NCBI GenBank assembly: GCA_022822425.1
Contig: JAJEBS010000247.1
Coordinates: 16,209-80,208, forward strand
Reading direction: 5' to 3'
DNA: 64,000 nucleotides
From: Gemmatimonadota bacterium
GTDB lineage: Bacteria; Gemmatimonadota; Gemmatimonadetes; Longimicrobiales; Gaopeijiaceae
The notes under the pieces are model-generated. The model was given only the letters and a program-made list of their open reading frames with translations. It searched no databases and was not told the DNA's origin. Position numbers and translations under genes: made by a program. Below, in pieces: positions 1 to 10,923 of this stretch. Each line of letters starts with the position of its first letter. Position 1 is the first letter of the stretch.

Positions 1-2634
1 GCCGAGGCGCAGCTCGTCGACCGGCTGGGCGCGGCGGGCGGAAACGTGCTGCTCCTGACGGGGAGCGCTGGTGGAGCGCTCGGTCACCTCTTCGATCGGT
101 TCGTGGAGGTGACCGGCGGTACGCGCGTCGAATACGAGGCACTGTCGGAGGCCCCGCTGCGGGCGGCTGCGCGCATCGCCTTCGGACGCGATGTGGTTCC
201 CGCCTACGACTTCGAAGCGGCCCGCTTCGTGCTTTCCTTCGGCGCCGATTTCCTTGAGACCTGGCTGTCGCCGACGGCGTACGGCCGAGGCTTCGCGCGC
301 ACCAGCGCCATCGACCAGATGGGCTCCAAGGGACGCTTCGTCTTCCTCGCGCCAAGGCTCTCGCTGACGGGCCAGAACGCCGACGAGTGGTTCCCCATCC
401 GTGCGGGATCCGAGGCGGCGATCGCGCTCGCCATGGCCGCGGTGATCGCGGGTGACGGGGCCGACGCAGGACCCTACGGGGAGCTGCTGGGCAGCTTCGA
501 CGTTGCCGCAGCGGCCGGTGCCGCCGGGCTCTCGGAGGAGGAAGTCGCGGACCTGGCACGGCGCTTCGTGGCCGAAGGGCCCGGACTCGCGCTGGGACCC
601 GGCGTGAGCGGACAGCATCGAGGCGCCACCGGCGCCAACCTGGCGGCGCTGGTGCTCAACCACGTCGCAGGCAACATCGGGCGCTCCGTGCACCTGGCTT
701 CGCCGGATCAGGCAGCCGCGTCCTCGCCCTACGCGTCGCTCGAGTCCGCCATGGGTTCGATGCGGGCGGGGGAGGTTGCGGTCGCGCTCGTGCACGGCGC
801 CAACCCGGCCTATTCGCTGCCGCCCGCCGCGGGCTTCGCGGACGCGTTCGGCGCGGTGCCCTTCAAGGTGTCCTTCGCCTCGGCGCTCGACGAGACCGCG
901 CACCTCGCCGACCTGATCCTCCCCGACACCCACCCGCTCGAGTCGTGGGGAGATTCGCACCCGCGCCCGGGCGTGCACGCCGTGCAGCAGCCGGTCATGA
1001 GACCGGTTCCCCTGTTCGACGCCCGCGCCACCGGAGACGTGCTGCTGTCCACGGCGAACGCCCTGGGCCTGGATCTTGGCGCCGGCGACTTCCAGGGGTA
1101 TGTGCGCGCGCGCTGGCAGGAGATGGGGCTCGCGGGAGGTGATGACTTCGACGGCTTCTGGCGCGAAGCCCTGCGCCGGGGCGTGGTCTTCTCCGCGACC
1201 GGCGAGCAAGAGGACGCAGCGGAGCTGCTTGCGCCGGACCCCGCCGTCGGGTTCGACGTACCCGCCCTGGACGGCGACCAGGACGGTCTGGCGCTGGTCG
1301 TGTACCCGTCTTCCCGCTTCGGGGACGGACGCCAGGCCAATCGCTCCTGGATGCAGGAACTCCCCGACCCGGTCAGCAAGATCACCTGGCATTCCTGGGT
1401 GGAGTTGCATCCGGCCACGGCGGAGCGACACGGGCTACGCGAGGGCGACATCGTGCGCGTAAGTTCGCCGCACGGCCAGGTGGATTTGCCCGTGTGGCCC
1501 TACGCGGGCGTGCGGGAGGACGTCGCCGCCATCGCCATGGGCGGCGGACACACGGGCTACGGCCGCTACGCCGACGGCAACGGGGTGAACCCCATGGCGC
1601 TGCTCCCGGCCGAGTCGGAGCAGCCCTCGGGCGGTCTGGTCCATCTCGCCACCCGCGTGACGGTCGAGCCCACCGGCGAGTGGCGCAAGCTCGCGAGCGT
1701 TCACGGCTCGGGACATACCCAGGAAGACCGCAACATCGCGCCCGCCGTCGCGCTCGCCGACATCGGCCACGCCGAAGAGGAGCACGCCGAGCACGACCTC
1801 TACGAATTGCAGGAGGTCGGCGGGTTCGTCCCCGTCCCCGCGGACGGGGAGCCCGGTGATTTCCCGCTCCCGGGAGCCCGGCACGGTGAGTACGATCCGG
1901 AAACGACTCCGCGCTGGGCCATGGCCATCGACCTGGACAAGTGTACCGGGTGCAGCGCCTGCGTGACCGCCTGCCAGGCCGAGAACAACGTGCCCGTCGT
2001 CCAGGAAGAGCAGCTCCTCATGGGCCGCGACATCCAGTGGATGCGCATCGAGAACTACCTGGAAACCGTTGACGCGTCTCACGCGGGCCCGGTCGACGTG
2101 CGCTTCACGCCCATGCTCTGCCAGCACTGCGGCAACGCGCCCTGCGAGCCGGTGTGCCCGGTGTTCGCGGCCTACCACACCCCGGACGGGCTGAACGCGC
2201 AGGTGTACAATCGCTGCGTCGGTACCCGCTACTGCGCCAACAACTGCCCCTACAAGGTGCGGGTGTTCAACTGGTACGAGTATTCGGACGTGCCCGAGCC
2301 CCTCAACTGGCAGTACAACCCGGACGTCACCGTGCGGGGCGAGGGGGTCATGGAGAAGTGCACGTTCTGCGTGCAGCGGATTCGCGAGGTCGAAAACCAG
2401 TCGGTACTGGAAGGACGGTCCATCGCGGACGGCGAGGTGGTGACGGCCTGCCAGCAGAGCTGCCCGGCCGAAGCCATCGTCTTCGGCAACATCCGGGATC
2501 CGAACTCGCGGGTGGCCCAGGTCACCGCGAACGAGCGTTCGTACCGGGTGCTCGACGATCTGATCAACACACAGCCGGCGGTCACCTATCAGCGGAAGGT
2601 GACGTTCCACGAGCCGGCGGCGGCGGGACACTAG
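1..2634 (+). CDS. actB: Alternative complex III iron-sulfur subunit ActB (molybdopterin-oxidoreductase-like plus 4Fe-4S ferredoxin domain), 5' truncated by window edge
   Basis: Frame is open to base 1 (AEAQLVDRLGAAGGN precedes the first track residue). Ferredoxin-type Cys clusters CTGCSACVTACQ, CQHCGNAPCEPVCP, YCANNCPYKVRVF and CTFCVQRI. Followed by NrfD-like and DUF3341 genes. Confidence 0.93.
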   Translation, partial: AEAQLVDRLGAAGGNVLLLTGSAGGALGHLFDRFVEVTGGTRVEYEALSEAPLRAAARIAFGRDVVPAYDFEAARFVLSFGADFLETWLSPTAYGRGFARTSAIDQMGSKGRFVFLAPRLSLTGQNADEWFPIRAGSEAAIALAMAAVIAGDGADAGPYGELLGSFDVAAAAGAAGLSEEEVADLARRFVAEGPGLALGPGVSGQHRGATGANLAALVLNHVAGNIGRSVHLASPDQAAASSPYASLESAMGSMRAGEVAVALVHGANPAYSLPPAAGFADAFGAVPFKVSFASALDETAHLADLILPDTHPLESWGDSHPRPGVHAVQQPVMRPVPLFDARATGDVLLSTANALGLDLGAGDFQGYVRARWQEMGLAGGDDFDGFWREALRRGVVFSATGEQEDAAELLAPDPAVGFDVPALDGDQDGLALVVYPSSRFGDGRQANRSWMQELPDPVSKITWHSWVELHPATAERHGLREGDIVRVSSPHGQVDLPVWPYAGVREDVAAIAMGGGHTGYGRYADGNGVNPMALLPAESEQPSGGLVHLATRVTVEPTGEWRKLASVHGSGHTQEDRNIAPAVALADIGHAEEEHAEHDLYELQEVGGFVPVPADGEPGDFPLPGARHGEYDPETTPRWAMAIDLDKCTGCSACVTACQAENNVPVVQEEQLLMGRDIQWMRIENYLETVDASHAGPVDVRFTPMLCQHCGNAPCEPVCPVFAAYHTPDGLNAQVYNRCVGTRYCANNCPYKVRVFNWYEYSDVPEPLNWQYNPDVTVRGEGVMEKCTFCVQRIREVENQSVLEGRSIADGEVVTACQQSCPAEAIVFGNIRDPNSRVAQVTANERSYRVLDDLINTQPAVTYQRKVTFHEPAAAGH

Positions 2635-2686
2635 AAGCAGGGCGCCCGCCGGCCCGCTGGCCGACGGAGACGCGCCCGGGAGAAGG

Positions 2687-4059
<1,373 letters not shown>

Positions 4060-4063
<4 letters not shown>

Positions 4064-4584
4064 GCGCGCAAGCCGGCCTGCTGGCCTCCTTCGACTACCT
4101 CGACGGCGCGGTGGACGCCGTGAAGGCGCTGCGCAAGTCGGGGTTCCGCAAGATCACCGCCTACTCCCCGCTTCCCGAGCATCATCTGGAGGAAGCCCTG
4201 GGGTACGACCAGAGCCCGGTGCGCGTCTTCGCGCTGGTGGGCGGCCTTACCGGCGCCGCGACCGGCTTCGCGTTCACCACCTGGACATCGATGGACTGGC
4301 CGCTGGTAACGGGCGGCAAGCCCATCGTGTCGATCCCGGCCTACTTCATCATCGCCTTCGAGATGGCGGTGCTGTTCGGAGCGCTCTCCACCGTCATCGG
4401 CGTCTTCATCAACGCAAGGCTCCCCCGCCTGCGCCCGCCCGTGGTCTACGATCCCGGGTTCAGCGGCGGACGCTTCGGGGTGCACGTGAGCGCCCCCGCG
4501 GACCGCATTGAAGAAGCCCGCCGGATCCTCAACGGAAGCGATCCGGCCGAACTCACGGAAGAACCGGCCCCGTCCCATGGCTGA
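4060..4584 (+). CDS. actD: Alternative complex III subunit ActD (DUF3341)
   Basis: ATG at 4060 overlaps the actC stop (ATGA); MSAQAGLLASFDYLDGAVDAVKALRKSGFRKITAYSPLPEHHLEEAL is typical of DUF3341. Confidence 0.9.
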
Positions 4585-5212
4585 CCGACCTCGCCCACGC
4601 ACCCCCGTCCGCTTCGTCGCGGTGGCCCTGCTGGCCGGGCTGGTGAGCGCCTGCTCGCCCTTCGACGACCTCATGGTGCAGATCTTCGGGCGCAGCATGC
4701 GCGACCAGCGTTCGTTCGACCCGTACGAGAACACGCTGCTGCCGCCGGAGGGTTCGGTGCCCTTCTCGGCCGGCAACTTCTCCGCCGGCCCGAACCAGGT
4801 CTCCCTGGGACAGCCGGACCCGTCGGCCGAGATGCCGCCGTTCTTCACGATGGCGGAGGTGGCCGGCGAGGCGCCGGTGGTGATGGAGATGGTGAACCCG
4901 GTGGAGGCCGACGCGGCATCGCTGGCGGAAGGCGAGAGGCTCTACAACCGCTTCTGCGCCCCGTGTCACGGCGTGGACGGTGTGGGCGCCAGTGCTGTCC
5001 TCGCCCCGGTGCATCCCGTGCTGCCGGTCTACAACCTCTCAAGCGCGGTCACGGCCGCGCGCCCGGACGGCTACATCTACGGGGTCATCCGGGTGGGCCG
5101 GGCACTGATGCCCGCCTACGGGCACCAGATTCCGCACTACGACCGCTGGCACATCGTCAACTACGTCCGGCAGCTGCAGGCGCAGGCGGGCAACCCGGCG
5201 CCGGGGGAGTAG
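4577..5212 (+). CDS. actE: Alternative complex III monoheme cytochrome c lipoprotein ActE
   Basis: Lipobox (LVSAC) and a CAPCH heme motif; overlaps the actD 3' end. Confidence 0.9.
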   Translation: MADRPRPRTPVRFVAVALLAGLVSACSPFDDLMVQIFGRSMRDQRSFDPYENTLLPPEGSVPFSAGNFSAGPNQVSLGQPDPSAEMPPFFTMAEVAGEAPVVMEMVNPVEADAASLAEGERLYNRFCAPCHGVDGVGASAVLAPVHPVLPVYNLSSAVTAARPDGYIYGVIRVGRALMPAYGHQIPHYDRWHIVNYVRQLQAQAGNPAPGE

Positions 5213-5216
5213 CGGT

Positions 5217-6515
5217 ATGGCCCACATCCACGTCCCGGCGGACATCCCGGTTCGCCACCTGGAGCGTTCGCGGGGCTTCTCGATGTTCTGCGGGGCCCTC
5301 TTCCTCGTCGGCGTGATCTCGCTCTTCGTGCTCCGCGCCGCCGATCCCGCGCGCGCCGAGCAGGCCTACTCGGCCAACTGGCTTTTCTTCTTCGCCGTTG
5401 CCGAGGGCGCGATGCTCCTGTGCGCGGTGACCACCATCGTAAAGGCGAAGTGGAACTGGTCGGTGCGCCGCGTCAGCCTCGCCTTCGCCGCCTACCTGCC
5501 GATCGCGTTCATCCTCTTTCTCCCCATGCTGGGGCTCCGGGAGTCGTACTTCCCCTGGATCGAGGCGATGGAGAGCGATGCCATCGTGCAGGCGAAGGCC
5601 GCGTACCTGAACATCCCCTTCCTGGTCGCCCGCAATGTCGCCGGCTTGCTGCTCCTCATCGGGCTGAGCCTCTACGGGGCCTACCTGGCCGTGCGTCCGG
5701 ACATGGGGCTGGTTGAAGGCGATGGCGATGCGGGGCGCAAGCGCTGGCGCGCCACCCTTACCGCGGGATGGATGGGGCAGGAAGCCGAGGAGACCGCCAG
5801 CGCGCGCAGGATGGGCCGTCTGGCTCCCGCCTTCATCCTGGTCTACGCCGCCGTGATGAGCATGGTGGCCTACGACTTCGCCATGTCGCTCGAACCCCAC
5901 TGGTTCTCGACCATCTTCGGGGCCTGGTACTTCATGGGCGGCTTCTGGGGAGGAATCGCGTCCACTGCGCTGATCGTCGTGCTGCTGAAACGCCGGCACG
6001 CGGATCTGAATGGCCTGATGGGCATCCAGCAGATGCACGACCTGGGGAAGCTGACCTTCGCCTTCTGCGTGTTCTGGACCTACATCGTCTTCGCCCAGTA
6101 CATCGTCATCTGGTACGGCAAGCTGCCGTGGGAGCAGGCGTGGATCGTACATCGGACCGGCGAGACCTGGGGAGGGTTTTCACTCGCCCTGGTGCTGATG
6201 TGCTTCGTGATTCCCTTCGCGGGACTCATCGGGCGCCGGCCCAAGATGAACCCGGTGATTCTCGGTAGCTTTGTCTGCGTCATCCTTGCGGGGCTCTGGC
6301 TCGAGCACCATCTGCTGATCGCGCCCTCGCTGCGCCTGGATGGACCGACGATCGGCGCATGGGAGGTGCTGGTGACGCTGGTCTTCCTGGGCCCGCTGCT
6401 GTGGAGCCTGCGCTGGTTCCTGAGCACGTTTCCGGTGGTTCAGGTCTGGCAGCCGCCGGAGCAGCTGGAGATGGTCGATCTGGAGGTGACGCGGGAGGAA
6501 GCCGGGGTCCGTTAG
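5217..6515 (+). CDS. actF: Alternative complex III quinone-binding membrane subunit ActF
   Basis: 432 aa multi-TM protein immediately after ActE; ActF-like features (GWMGQEAE..., SMVAYDFAMSLEPHWFSTIFGAWYFMGGF). Confidence 0.9.
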   Translation: MAHIHVPADIPVRHLERSRGFSMFCGALFLVGVISLFVLRAADPARAEQAYSANWLFFFAVAEGAMLLCAVTTIVKAKWNWSVRRVSLAFAAYLPIAFILFLPMLGLRESYFPWIEAMESDAIVQAKAAYLNIPFLVARNVAGLLLLIGLSLYGAYLAVRPDMGLVEGDGDAGRKRWRATLTAGWMGQEAEETASARRMGRLAPAFILVYAAVMSMVAYDFAMSLEPHWFSTIFGAWYFMGGFWGGIASTALIVVLLKRRHADLNGLMGIQQMHDLGKLTFAFCVFWTYIVFAQYIVIWYGKLPWEQAWIVHRTGETWGGFSLALVLMCFVIPFAGLIGRRPKMNPVILGSFVCVILAGLWLEHHLLIAPSLRLDGPTIGAWEVLVTLVFLGPLLWSLRWFLSTFPVVQVWQPPEQLEMVDLEVTREEAGVR

Positions 6516-6546
6516 CCGATCCGCCTCAGGAGGTGTTTTCGAGGCG

Positions 6547-7779
6547 ATGAAGTGCACTTCGTTTGGTCCGGACGGGCGTTGGCGCACCCTTCCACTCACG
6601 CCGCAAAGGCGCTTCGGCCTTGCTGCAGGGACGGAGATTGCGGTTGCGCTGGCGGTGGTGGCCGCAGCCTCGTGCGGGAGCGAGGAGCGGGACGGCGGCA
6701 CATCGGCCGTTTACGACTCCGCCGGCGTGACCATCATCGAGAACCCCGGGCTCGACCGGCCGCTGGGTGTCCAGGTCACGCCGCTGGCCGATCTCATACC
6801 TCCCGACAGCGCCCTCACGGTGGTTGCCCAGGGCGTCACGGTCGATGAGGCGACGGGGCGGGTTTTCGTGGCGGATCGACCCAATGACCGCGTCGTCGTG
6901 TTCGAACCCTCGGGAGTGTACGCGGGCACTCTGGGGCGCCCCGGGGACGGGCCGGGAGAGTTTCGCGACCCCGACGCGGTTTCCATGGATCCCTCCGGAT
7001 CGCTTGTTGTGTGGGACAGCCGTCGGCGTATCCTCAGTCGCTGGTCGAGCGGAGGCGATTTCCTGGGCGAAGAACGTCCGGATCTGGACTACGGGGGGCC
7101 CGGGTTCGCGGTGGGAGACGATTGGCTCGCAGTAGTGGCGGACATGGCGACGGGAATAGTCCCGGGGCGGCAACTGGGACTCGTTGTGCACGAGGAAGGA
7201 AGCACCACGACGTTGCACGAAGTCACGGAGGAGGTGGGCCTCCTGGAATTGGGTCGGGGGTCTATTCCAGCCTCGAAGCTGTTCTCCCCCATAATCGTCT
7301 GGACGAACCGGGGAGACTCCATCTTCTTCCTGAACGGGCCGGACTATCGCATCGACAAGAGCGTCGGTGGCGTGCTGGAGCTGAGTTTCAGGCGGTCGAT
7401 GGATCCCATCGAGGTGACGCGGGAGCTGGCCGTCGGGAAGATCAAGTCGGGTCCCGGACCGTATTCCGCCATCCTGCGCCGGTCCGGCCTGGAGGCGGAG
7501 GACATCGTGACCGCCCTCGGATACGAGGAGCGGATCCCGCCCGTCATGAGGGTGACTGCGGCCCCCGGAGGGCGGTTCTGGGTCACCCGCACCCTTGACG
7601 GGTTCACTCCCCACGCCGTTGATGTCTTCGACGCTTCCGGCAGGTACGAGGGCACGTTCGATGCGCCGGGGGTTCCGGTTGCGTTCGTGTCCGATTCCAC
7701 CTTCGTGGCGCTTCGGCTGGAGGAGTTCGGAGAGACAGTCCTGGCGCTCCACCGGTTACGCAGGAACGAAGGGAGCTGA
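6547..7779 (+). CDS. 6-bladed beta-propeller lipoprotein
   Basis: Lipobox-like AAASCGS, then YDSAGVTIIENPG and NHL-like GRPGDGPGEFRDP repeats; paralogous to the N-terminal half of 35143..37287. Confidence 0.85.
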   Translation: MKCTSFGPDGRWRTLPLTPQRRFGLAAGTEIAVALAVVAAASCGSEERDGGTSAVYDSAGVTIIENPGLDRPLGVQVTPLADLIPPDSALTVVAQGVTVDEATGRVFVADRPNDRVVVFEPSGVYAGTLGRPGDGPGEFRDPDAVSMDPSGSLVVWDSRRRILSRWSSGGDFLGEERPDLDYGGPGFAVGDDWLAVVADMATGIVPGRQLGLVVHEEGSTTTLHEVTEEVGLLELGRGSIPASKLFSPIIVWTNRGDSIFFLNGPDYRIDKSVGGVLELSFRRSMDPIEVTRELAVGKIKSGPGPYSAILRRSGLEAEDIVTALGYEERIPPVMRVTAAPGGRFWVTRTLDGFTPHAVDVFDASGRYEGTFDAPGVPVAFVSDSTFVALRLEEFGETVLALHRLRRNEGS

Positions 7780-7876
7780 AGAGACCGTCGGAGCGGCAGT
7801 CGGCGCCGGACCGGGCCGGCCTGACCAGCCAGTGCGCGAGGCGCCGGTGGTCCATGACCGAGCCCGGCACTGTGCT

Positions 7877-8683
7877 TCAGCGGGCCGGGTCGGCTCCCTG
7901 GGCCAGCAACTTCAGCACCCGCGGGTGGAGTGCGGGATTGCTGGAAACCCCCGAGCCGCCGTGGATCGTGGGCTCGCCCGACACGTCCGTGAAGCACCCG
8001 CCCGCCTCCGTGACGATGGTCAGCAGGGGCGCCGCATCCCAGGAGGCGAGCACCGGGTCCACCATGACCTGAGCCCGGCCCGTGGCGACCAGGACGTGGC
8101 CGTAGCAGTCGCCCCAGCTGCGGGTCATGCGTGCGGCGGCGGCCAGGGCCCGCCATCCCGCCTCGCCGGAGTGACCGTGAAAGGCCGCCTCGTCGGTGGT
8201 GAGCAGGAGGCTCCGGTCCAGCCGGCTCTCGCTGGAGACGGAGCAGGGCTCGCCGTTCCAGCGGGCTCCCAGGCCCCTGGCGGCCGTCACCGTCTCCCCG
8301 AGTGCCGGGAGGTGGACGACCCCGACCACCGGCTCGCCCTCCACTTCGATGCCGATGAGGACGCCCCACAGCGGCACCCCGTGAACAAACGACTTCGTGC
8401 CGTCGATGGGATCGAGAATCCAGCGCACCGAAGCTCCGGGAAGCACTTCTCCGTGCTCTTCGCCGACGATGCCGTGATCCGGGAAACGCCGCCGGATCTC
8501 CGCGCGCAACAGGCTCTCGGCTTCCCGGTCCGCGATGGTGACCGGGGTGTCGTCGGCCTTGGTTTCGACCCCGATCCGGGTGCCGAAATACCCGAGCGCG
8601 ACCTCTCCGGCGGCGCGCGCAAACCCTTCGGCCGTGCGCGCCAGGTCACCGAGTTCGATGGGGGTCGGATGGGTTGCGTTCAT
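7877..8683 (-). CDS. Inositol monophosphatase family protein (histidinol-phosphatase HisN-like)
   Basis: DPIDGTKSF, GEEHGE and SWDAAP motifs; start chosen at MNATHPTP within the longer ORF 7877..8872. Confidence 0.87.
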   Translation of the reverse strand: MNATHPTPIELGDLARTAEGFARAAGEVALGYFGTRIGVETKADDTPVTIADREAESLLRAEIRRRFPDHGIVGEEHGEVLPGASVRWILDPIDGTKSFVHGVPLWGVLIGIEVEGEPVVGVVHLPALGETVTAARGLGARWNGEPCSVSSESRLDRSLLLTTDEAAFHGHSGEAGWRALAAAARMTRSWGDCYGHVLVATGRAQVMVDPVLASWDAAPLLTIVTEAGGCFTDVSGEPTIHGGSGVSSNPALHPRVLKLLAQGADPAR

Positions 8684-9386
8684 GGTGGAGATCGGACGAG
8701 GTGCGGCGACGAGTCGGTGCTCCGCGGGGGGCGGGGAAGCCCGCGCACGCCGAGCACTTGCGCCCAAAGGTACCGAAAGCCCCGGTCCGCCGGGAGCGGA
8801 CGGCCGCGCGACGACGACGGAGATCCCGGTCCGCTGCCGCCAGGGCGTCCCGCCAGCGGCACAGGACGGCAAGACCGAAGCTGACCGTAACCCCGTGCGG
8901 CGAGAGCAATGGATGCCGTGCGACCGCCCGCGCGATGCCGTCCGCAGCCGCGCGAACCCGGCCGGCCCTCATATTCGCGAAGATGACGACGAACTCGTCG
9001 CCGCCCAGCCGCGCTGCAAATGGCGAACCGGGTATGGAACCGGAATGACCGGACGGACCGTGGTGCGACTCGGGCCGATCGGAGAACCCGCGCGATTCCA
9101 ATCGCCTCGAGGCGTTGGCCGAGGCTCTTGAGAACACATTGGCCACCGCGGCCAGCACCCGGTCGCCCTCAGGGTACCCGTGTCGGTCGTTGAAGCGCTT
9201 GAAGTCGTCCACGTCGAACAGAGCCAGCGAGAACGGGCACAGGCGAGAACCGGTCTGGCGGGCAGCCGCGGGGACACCGCGAGCCAGGACCCGATCCAGA
9301 TGGCGCTCCAGGTGGCGGCGATTCGGGAGACCGGTCAGCGGATCGGTCAGCGCCAGCCGCCGATTGGCTTCCGCGATCCGCTCCAT
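8646..9386 (-). CDS. GGDEF-domain diguanylate cyclase-like protein (start uncertain, may lie further upstream up to about 9650)
   Basis: LTDPLTGLPNRRHLERHL ... DVDDFKRFNDRHGYPEGDRVL ... RLGGDEFVVIF. Confidence 0.75.
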   Translation of the reverse strand: MERIAEANRRLALTDPLTGLPNRRHLERHLDRVLARGVPAAARQTGSRLCPFSLALFDVDDFKRFNDRHGYPEGDRVLAAVANVFSRASANASRRLESRGFSDRPESHHGPSGHSGSIPGSPFAARLGGDEFVVIFANMRAGRVRAAADGIARAVARHPLLSPHGVTVSFGLAVLCRWRDALAAADRDLRRRRAAVRSRRTGAFGTFGRKCSACAGFPAPRGAPTRRRTSSDLHHERNPSDPHRTR

Positions 9387-9658
9387 CCGGCGCAACCTCA
9401 GCTCCAGCTCCCGAACGTAGCGAGCGTCGAGAGGGCAGTGGGTGCCGGGGCTCGGCCTTCGCCCTCCGGCGGGGGACCCGGGCCGATTTCTGCTTGGAGC
9501 GTCCGTCTGAATACGCCTTGGGCCCGGAGGGATGTGCCAAGAGCGAGATCCCGCGCGGAGTGTGGACGGACGGGCGACCCATGAGGCTATCGCCAAGCCC
9601 CGTGCGCAGGAATGGTAGATCGGGACCGATCGAGTCCCGGCTTGCGCGCTGGCGCGCG

Positions 9659-10549
9659 TTAGTCGGCCCGCTCCGCCGGAGCCGAGGCGGCCGACCCGGT
9701 CTCGATGGAATCGGCCCCGTCGGCGGATTCGGCCTCGTCGGCGGGTTGAGCCCCATCGACGGATTCGGCCCCGTCGCGCCTGGCCGCCAACCCTTCCGCG
9801 CGCTCCGCGTAGCGCCTGATCTCGTAGCCGACGGCGCGCAGGATCCCAGCTTCCTGGGTGTCCGGCTCGGCGCGCGCGATGATCGTACGCAGGGTGCGCA
9901 TCACCCCTTCGGGCGCGCGGCGGGTGAAGAAGGCGATGCGGTCGAGTCCGCGTTCGAGCACCGCGTAGGTTTCCTCCAGTTCGGCACTGCTGGCGGGTTC
10001 GGTCGCGCGCCGCCCCCGGGGCAAATCCGCCGGGTCGTGCGCCGCCAGGAAGATCTCGTAGGCCAGGATGAGCACCGCCTGGGCCAGGTTGAGGCTCTTG
10101 TACTCGGGGAGCGTGGGAACGATTGCCACCCGGTTGCACAGGTCCAGCGCCTGATTGGAGAGCCCCCGGTCCTCGCGGCCGAAGAGCACCGCCACGGTGC
10201 CCCGCGTGGCGCGCTCGACCACCTGGGCCGCCAACTCGCGCGGCCGCCCGTAGTTGCGGTGGGCGGTGCGGGCGCGCGCCGTGGTGCCGAGCACGAAGGT
10301 GGTGTCGGCCAGCGCGTCGGCCAGGGTGTCGTGGATCTCGGCGCGCTCGACCACGTGGTCGCTGCGGTGGGCGATCCCGGTGATGCGCCAGGCGTCGAAT
10401 TCGGCGGGACGAACCAGGCGCAGCCGGTCGAGCCCCATGTTCATCATCGCCCGCACCGTACCCGCGATGTTGACCAGGTTCTGCGGCTCGTGCAGCACGA
10501 CCACGACGTTGGAGAGCGGAGAGGCCTCCGCCGGCACATCTCCCGGCAT
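9659..10549 (-). CDS. TrmH/SpoU-family RNA 2'-O-methyltransferase (TrmJ-like)
   Basis: VVVLHEPQNLVNIAGTVRAMMNMG, VAVLFGREDRGLSNQ and VPTLPEYKSLNLAQAV motifs; low-complexity C-terminal tail. Confidence 0.9.
   Translation of the reverse strand: MPGDVPAEASPLSNVVVVLHEPQNLVNIAGTVRAMMNMGLDRLRLVRPAEFDAWRITGIAHRSDHVVERAEIHDTLADALADTTFVLGTTARARTAHRNYGRPRELAAQVVERATRGTVAVLFGREDRGLSNQALDLCNRVAIVPTLPEYKSLNLAQAVLILAYEIFLAAHDPADLPRGRRATEPASSAELEETYAVLERGLDRIAFFTRRAPEGVMRTLRTIIARAEPDTQEAGILRAVGYEIRRYAERAEGLAARRDGAESVDGAQPADEAESADGADSIETGSAASAPAERAD
9708..9779. repeat. Four imperfect 18-bp tandem repeats inside the TrmJ-like C-terminal tail
   Basis: gaatcggccccgtcggcg / gattcggcctcgtcggcg / ggttgagccccatcgacg / gattcggccccgtcgcgc. 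Confidence 0.8.
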
Positions 10550-10623
10550 GGGGCGGGTCAGCGACGTGGTCGGGCGCGGATGCAGCGCCGCTCGAATGCC
10601 GGGCGCGGTGCGTCCACGGGCCG

Positions 10624-10857
10624 TCAGGACTCGCGGGCTACTTCTTCCTCGGGCGCCTCGGGGAGCTGGGGCAACTCATCCGCCTGCCCTTCCTTCAGGC
10701 CGCGCTTGAAGTTCTTGATGCCCGTGCCCACCCCGCGGGCGAACTCGGGAATCTTGCGGCCTCCGAAGAAGAGGACCAGGAGACCCAGCGCCAGAAGGAT
10801 CTCGTTGAATCCCAGCAGCAGGGGCAGCGCCACAAAGACCAGGTCTGGACCGAACAT
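10624..10857 (-). CDS. tatA: Twin-arginine translocase TatA/E-type subunit
   Basis: LGFNEILLALGLLVLFFGGRKIPEFARGVGTGIKNFKRGLKEG. Confidence 0.92.
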   Translation of the reverse strand: MFGPDLVFVALPLLLGFNEILLALGLLVLFFGGRKIPEFARGVGTGIKNFKRGLKEGQADELPQLPEAPEEEVARES

Positions 10858-10923
10858 GTTCTCGCCTCGATGTCGTGGGTCGACCTGTGGAAGGTAGCAG
10901 CCCGTGGATGAATTCGCCCGCTG

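Noticed and set aside
1435-2631. Long antisense ORF opposite actB (398 aa)
   Set aside because: Opposite a clear CDS; Arg/His/Gly/Val-rich composition typical of GC-rich shadow ORFs, no family features.
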